Positions 61,079-64,000 of a DNA stretch of 64,000 nt are shown here, piece by piece. This DNA comes from Halobacillus amylolyticus (GTDB taxonomy: Bacteria; Bacillota; Bacilli; Bacillales; Halobacillaceae). A program made the position numbers and the translations under genes. Positions within the stretch are counted from its first letter, which is position 1, and each line of letters opens with the position of its first letter. Below the pieces are notes generated by a model, which saw only the letters and a list, made by a program, of their open reading frames with translations, did no database searches and was not told where the DNA came from. The stretch spans positions 2,678,001 through 2,742,000 of the forward strand of contig NZ_CP095075.1 of the NCBI RefSeq assembly GCF_022921115.1, given 5' to 3'.

Positions 61079-62176
61079 ATGGCACTAACAGCAGGTATTG
61101 TAGGATTGCCTAACGTGGGTAAATCTACGCTATTTAATGCAATTACGCAGGCTGGAGCTTTGTCTGCGAACTATCCGTTCGCAACAATTGATCCAAACGT
61201 TGGGATAGTAGAGGTTCCGGACCCTCGTTTAGAAAAGCTTACTGAACTAGTCAAACCGAGGAAAACTGTTCCCACAGCTTTTGAATTCACGGATATCGCT
61301 GGAATTGTAAAAGGGGCAAGTAAAGGGGAAGGGCTTGGCAACCAATTCCTATCTCATATTCGTCAAGTCGATGCAATCTGTCATGTCGTTCGTGCATTTG
61401 AGGATGAAAATATTACGCACGTTTCTGGACAGGTGGATCCAATTTCTGATATTGAAACGATTAATTTGGAGTTAATTTTGGCTGACCTTGAGACCGTTTC
61501 TAAACGGATGGATCGCGTGGCTAAAATGGCTCGCCAAAAAGATAAGGAAGCTGTTGCTGAGTATACGGTGCTTGAGAAGCTCCAGGATGGATTAGAGGGT
61601 GAAACACCTGCACGTGCAGTTGAGTTCTCCAGTGACCAGCAAAAGATCGTTAAGGGACTACATTTGTTAACAGCTAAGCCCATTCTTTATGTAGCAAACG
61701 TAAGTGAAGATGAGATTGGGGAAGGCGACAATGAAAAGGTGAAGCAGATTCGTGAGTACGCGGCTCAAGAGAATGCTGAGGTGATCGTTGTTTGTGCCAA
61801 AATCGAGGCGGAAATTGCTGAACTTGATGGAGAAGAGAAACTTGAGTTTCTTGAAGACCTTGGAATCACCGAATCGGGTCTTGATCAGCTGATCAAAGCA
61901 ACGTACAACCTTTTAGGGCTAGCTACATATTTCACAGCTGGTGAACAAGAGGTTCGTGCATGGACGTTTAAGGAAGGAATGACTGCTCCTCAAGCTGCGG
62001 GTATTATTCACACGGACTTTGAACGAGGGTTTATTCGTGCAGAAACGGTATCCTATGATGACCTTGTTGACGCTGGAACAATGGGGGTCGCTCGGGATCG
62101 CGGACGTGTTCGTTTAGAAGGTAAAGAGTATTTAGTGAAAGATGGCGATGTTATCCATTTCCGTTTTAACGTATAA
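61079..62176 (+). CDS. ychF: Redox-regulated ATPase/GTPase YchF
   Basis: The 365-residue Obg-like Ych[17 protein letters not shown] (G1), [17 protein letters not shown] (G3) and the altered G4 (NVSE in place of NKxD) that makes YchF prefer ATP, then a coiled-coil and the C-terminal TGS domain ([27 protein letters not shown]). Conserved beside rpsF. Confidence 0.97.
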   Translation: MALTAGIVGLPNVGKSTLFNAITQAGALSANYPFATIDPNVGIVEVPDPRLEKLTELVKPRKTVPTAFEFTDIAGIVKGASKGEGLGNQFLSHIRQVDAICHVVRAFEDENITHVSGQVDPISDIETINLELILADLETVSKRMDRVAKMARQKDKEAVAEYTVLEKLQDGLEGETPARAVEFSSDQQKIVKGLHLLTAKPILYVANVSEDEIGEGDNEKVKQIREYAAQENAEVIVVCAKIEAEIAELDGEEKLEFLEDLGITESGLDQLIKATYNLLGLATYFTAGEQEVRAWTFKEGMTAPQAAGIIHTDFERGFIRAETVSYDDLVDAGTMGVARDRGRVRLEGKEYLVKDGDVIHFRFNV

Positions 62177-62205
62177 GCTGAAATCCGGGTCTCTCCGTTA
62201 ACGTA

Positions 62206-62234
62206 TTGTAATTCTACTGCACTTTTGATATAAT
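62206..62234 (+). promoter_or_regulatory. SigA-type promoter for rpsF operon
   Basis: TTGTAA (62206) and TATAAT (62229) with 17-base spacing, ahead of rpsF. Confidence 0.65.
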
Positions 62235-62264
62235 ACAACACTGTGAGTAATTATAGTTAAATTA

Positions 62265-62320
62265 CTCCTTGCTCCTTTAATTTTAAAGGGGCCGTTAAGT
62301 CCATAAGGAGGTGAAAACGG
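62265..62320 (+). ncRNA. Possible S6:S18-binding leader of rpsF
   Basis: The leader has a stem CCTTTAATTTTAAAGG followed by GGCCGTTAAG; CCG in a structured context before rpsF matches the general idea of the S6:S18 autoregulatory motif. The fit was judged by eye only. Confidence 0.35.
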
Positions 62321-62611
62321 ATGAGAAATTACGAAATCATGTACATCATCCGCCCAGACATCGAGGAGGAAGCTAAAACTGCTGTAGTTGAGCGTTTCAG
62401 CGGGATCCTTACAAACAATGGTGCGGAGATTGAAAATGTTAAAGAAGTTGGCAAGCGCCGTCTTGCTTACGAAATTAACGACTATCGTGATGGGATTTAT
62501 GTAACGATCAACTTTAAAGGTGATCGTGAAGCGATCAATGAATTCGACCGTCAAGCGAAGTTCTCGGATGATGTTATCCGCCACATCGCTGTACGTGAAG
62601 ATGACAAATAA
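62321..62611 (+). CDS. rpsF: 30S ribosomal protein S6
   Basis: A 96-residue S6: [46 protein letters not shown] and HIAVREDDK. It binds S18 on the platform of the small subunit. AAGGAGGTG before ATG. First gene of rpsF-ssb-rpsR, which is the standard order. Confidence 0.97.
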   Translation: MRNYEIMYIIRPDIEEEAKTAVVERFSGILTNNGAEIENVKEVGKRRLAYEINDYRDGIYVTINFKGDREAINEFDRQAKFSDDVIRHIAVREDDK

Positions 62612-62623
62612 GGAGTGGTTCTG

Positions 62624-63109
62624 ATGTTAAATCGTGTCGTTTTAGTCGGCAGATTAACGAAGGATCCGGATTTACGCTATACGCCAAACGGAGTGGCTGT
62701 TGCCAATTTCACTGTTGCAGTGAATCGACCATTCTCTAACAATCAGGGTGATCGTGATGCAGATTTCATTAACTGCGTTGTTTGGAGACGAGCTGCTGAA
62801 AACCTCGCCAACTTTATGAACAAAGGCAGCCTTGTCGGTGTGGACGGGCGTTTACAGTCTCGAAGCTTCGATAATCAAGAAGGTAAGCGTGTGTTTGTAA
62901 CAGAAGTTGTTGCGGACAGCGTACAGTTCCTAGAATCTAAAGGTGCTTCACAAGGTGGAGGCAGTCAACAAGGTTCAGGATTCCAGCCAAATCAGAATCA
63001 GCAACCAACAGGAAATAACTTCGGTTCTAATAATAATAAAAAAGATGATGATCCATTCGCAGATAATGGAGAACCCATCGACATCTCAGATGATGATTTA
63101 CCATTTTAA
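62624..63109 (+). CDS. ssb: Single-stranded DNA-binding protein Ssb
   Basis: A 161-residue SSB. OB fold [54 protein letters not shown]; disordered Gln/Asn/Gly tail from residue 110; C-terminal acidic peptide ISDDDLPF that recruits replication and repair proteins. Start ATG 62624 (AAGGAG) is chosen over the earlier ATG-like start. Confidence 0.97.
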   Translation: MLNRVVLVGRLTKDPDLRYTPNGVAVANFTVAVNRPFSNNQGDRDADFINCVVWRRAAENLANFMNKGSLVGVDGRLQSRSFDNQEGKRVFVTEVVADSVQFLESKGASQGGGSQQGSGFQPNQNQQPTGNNFGSNNNKKDDDPFADNGEPIDISDDDLPF

Positions 63110-63130
63110 ATAAGTAAGGGGGAACGCCTC

Positions 63131-63358
63131 ATGGCACGTCGTGGACGCGGTAAACGCAAAAAGGTGTGTTTCTTCACAGCAAACGGAATCACACATATCG
63201 ACTTTAAAGATACGGACTTGCTAAGACGTTTCATTTCCGACCGTGGAAAAATTCTTCCTCGTCGCGTAACTGGAACTTCTGCTAAGTACCAACGTAAATT
63301 GACAAAAGCGATCAAACGCTCTCGTCAAATGGCATTATTGCCTTATACTGCTGAGTAA
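63131..63358 (+). CDS. rpsR: 30S ribosomal protein S18
   Basis: The 75-residue S18: [50 protein letters not shown] and [16 protein letters not shown]. Last gene of the operon; terminator follows. Confidence 0.97.
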   Translation: MARRGRGKRKKVCFFTANGITHIDFKDTDLLRRFISDRGKILPRRVTGTSAKYQRKLTKAIKRSRQMALLPYTAE

Positions 63359-63369
63359 TAGCGGATGGA

Positions 63370-63408
63370 AAAAGCCGTTCAGTCTAAACTAGGACTGAAC
63401 GGCTTTTT
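63370..63408 (+). terminator. Intrinsic terminator after rpsR
   Basis: AAAAGCCGTTCAGTC...GACTGAACGGCTTTTTT. Confidence 0.92.
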
Positions 63409-63478
63409 TGTGTGCCATTGATGTAGGTTAGCAATGGAAGACATCTTACATAACGTTGTACTGTTTAAAAAAATTAAA

Positions 63479-63916
63479 CTAGGTAATATCCATTAACTCC
63501 CTTAATTCATCTTTGTTTGATAGTAAATCTTTGAGCGTATATTGATCGATTACTTCTAGAAAAGCGTGTAAGGCATTATTTAATATATGTCTTAGTTTGC
63601 AAGCTGGTGTGATTACACAGTAGTTGGTGTCGCGGTCAAAGCATTCCAGCAACAGAAAGTCGTCCTCCATTGCTCTAACAACATAACCTATATTGATATT
63701 TTCAGGTGTTTTTGCTAATTTAACACCACCACTTCTGCCCCGTACGGTTTCAATTAATTCCAACTTGTTTAATTGATGTATGATTTTCCCTAAATGGTTT
63801 TCGGATATATGAAAGATATAAGATATTTCTTTTTTGCTAGCTAATTCTCCCTCGGGTATAGAGGCTGTATAGATTAATACTCTAAGAGCATAATCTGTAT
63901 ATTTTTTTAAACGCAT
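63479..63916 (-). CDS. nsrR: Rrf2-family regulator, NsrR type
   Basis: A 145-residue Rrf2 protein: MRLKKYTDYALRVLIYTA, SENHLGKIIHQLNKLELIETVRGRSGGVKLAK (winged helix) and the three cysteines in LECFDRDTNYCVITPACKLRHIL that ligate the Fe-S cluster. The Cys spacing matches NsrR, the nitric-oxide-sensing repressor, rather than IscR or CymR. Targets are probably elsewhere. Confidence 0.85.
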   Translation of the reverse strand: MRLKKYTDYALRVLIYTASIPEGELASKKEISYIFHISENHLGKIIHQLNKLELIETVRGRSGGVKLAKTPENINIGYVVRAMEDDFLLLECFDRDTNYCVITPACKLRHILNNALHAFLEVIDQYTLKDLLSNKDELRELMDIT

Positions 63917-64000
63917 GTATAAAAAACCTCGTTCTCCTTTTTCATTATCTTATCATATTTGTAAGCAAGTTGTCTTTATCTTTGGTCTACAGGGAGGTGT

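Overview
The window is the replication-origin region of a low-GC, endospore-forming Firmicute of the family Bacillaceae. The evidence is the conserved order gyrA-gyrB-remB-recF-yaaA-dnaN-dnaA | rpmH-rnpA-yidC-jag-mnmE-mnmG-rsmG, followed further on by noc-parA-parB and ychF-rpsF-ssb-rpsR, plus spore-associated families (YjcZ, GerW/YtfJ, YyaC). Protein similarity suggests the Halobacillus/Virgibacillus/Pontibacillus side of the family, but genus cannot be fixed from the sequence alone.

Layout. (1) 1-17.1 kb is a mixed-strand accessory region: DJ-1/PfpI protein (partial), a lysine/ornithine N-hydroxylase, an NCS2 permease, acsA with a cre-like site, queF behind a preQ1-I riboswitch, an AAC(3)-family acetyltransferase, an aldehyde dehydrogenase, small proteins, modABC, a phage-like amidase/XRE/ImmA cluster, and an HxlR-controlled flavin enzyme pair lying between a decayed tRNA-Arg copy and an intact tRNA-Arg(CCU). 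(2) 17.2-36.5 kb is the left replichore arm: dgk-dck, tRNA-Ser(UGA), serS with a T-box leader, pdxST, dacA, guaB, yaaC, an HD-GYP-like gene and the gyrase/dnaA block, mostly on the minus strand. (3) oriC is bipartite, with DnaA boxes on both sides of dnaA; the dnaA-dnaN side carries a box, a DnaA-trio tract and an AT-rich unwinding region. (4) 37.1-43.8 kb is the right arm core. (5) 43.9-54.5 kb is an accessory block that separates rsmG from noc. (6) 54.6-63.4 kb is noc-parA-parB, DUF554, yyaC, a YkvI-like protein, an MscS channel, yyzM, ychF and the rpsF-ssb-rpsR operon; an nsrR-like regulator closes the window.

How it works together. DnaA, DnaN, RecF and gyrase start and maintain replication at the central origin. 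ParA/ParB act on four parS-like sites (3066, 52839, 54525, 57239), and Noc has one strong candidate binding site (43930). Genes right of the origin are mostly on plus and those left mostly on minus, so core genes run with the fork.

The main caution is that five conserved genes (acsA, guaB, yaaC, dnaA, a gerW-family gene) each lack exactly one base, apparently in a G/C run. Since dnaA is essential, this is most simply a sequencing or assembly artefact. Separately, a HepT-like gene and a GNAT gene look truly decayed. I found no CRISPR array, no rRNA operon, no transposase and no clear new defence system. The most unusual items are the tRNA-bounded cassette, the HD-GYP protein with an altered HD pair, the HepT relic that lost its catalytic motif, DnaA boxes upstream of mnmE, and the displaced noc-par locus.
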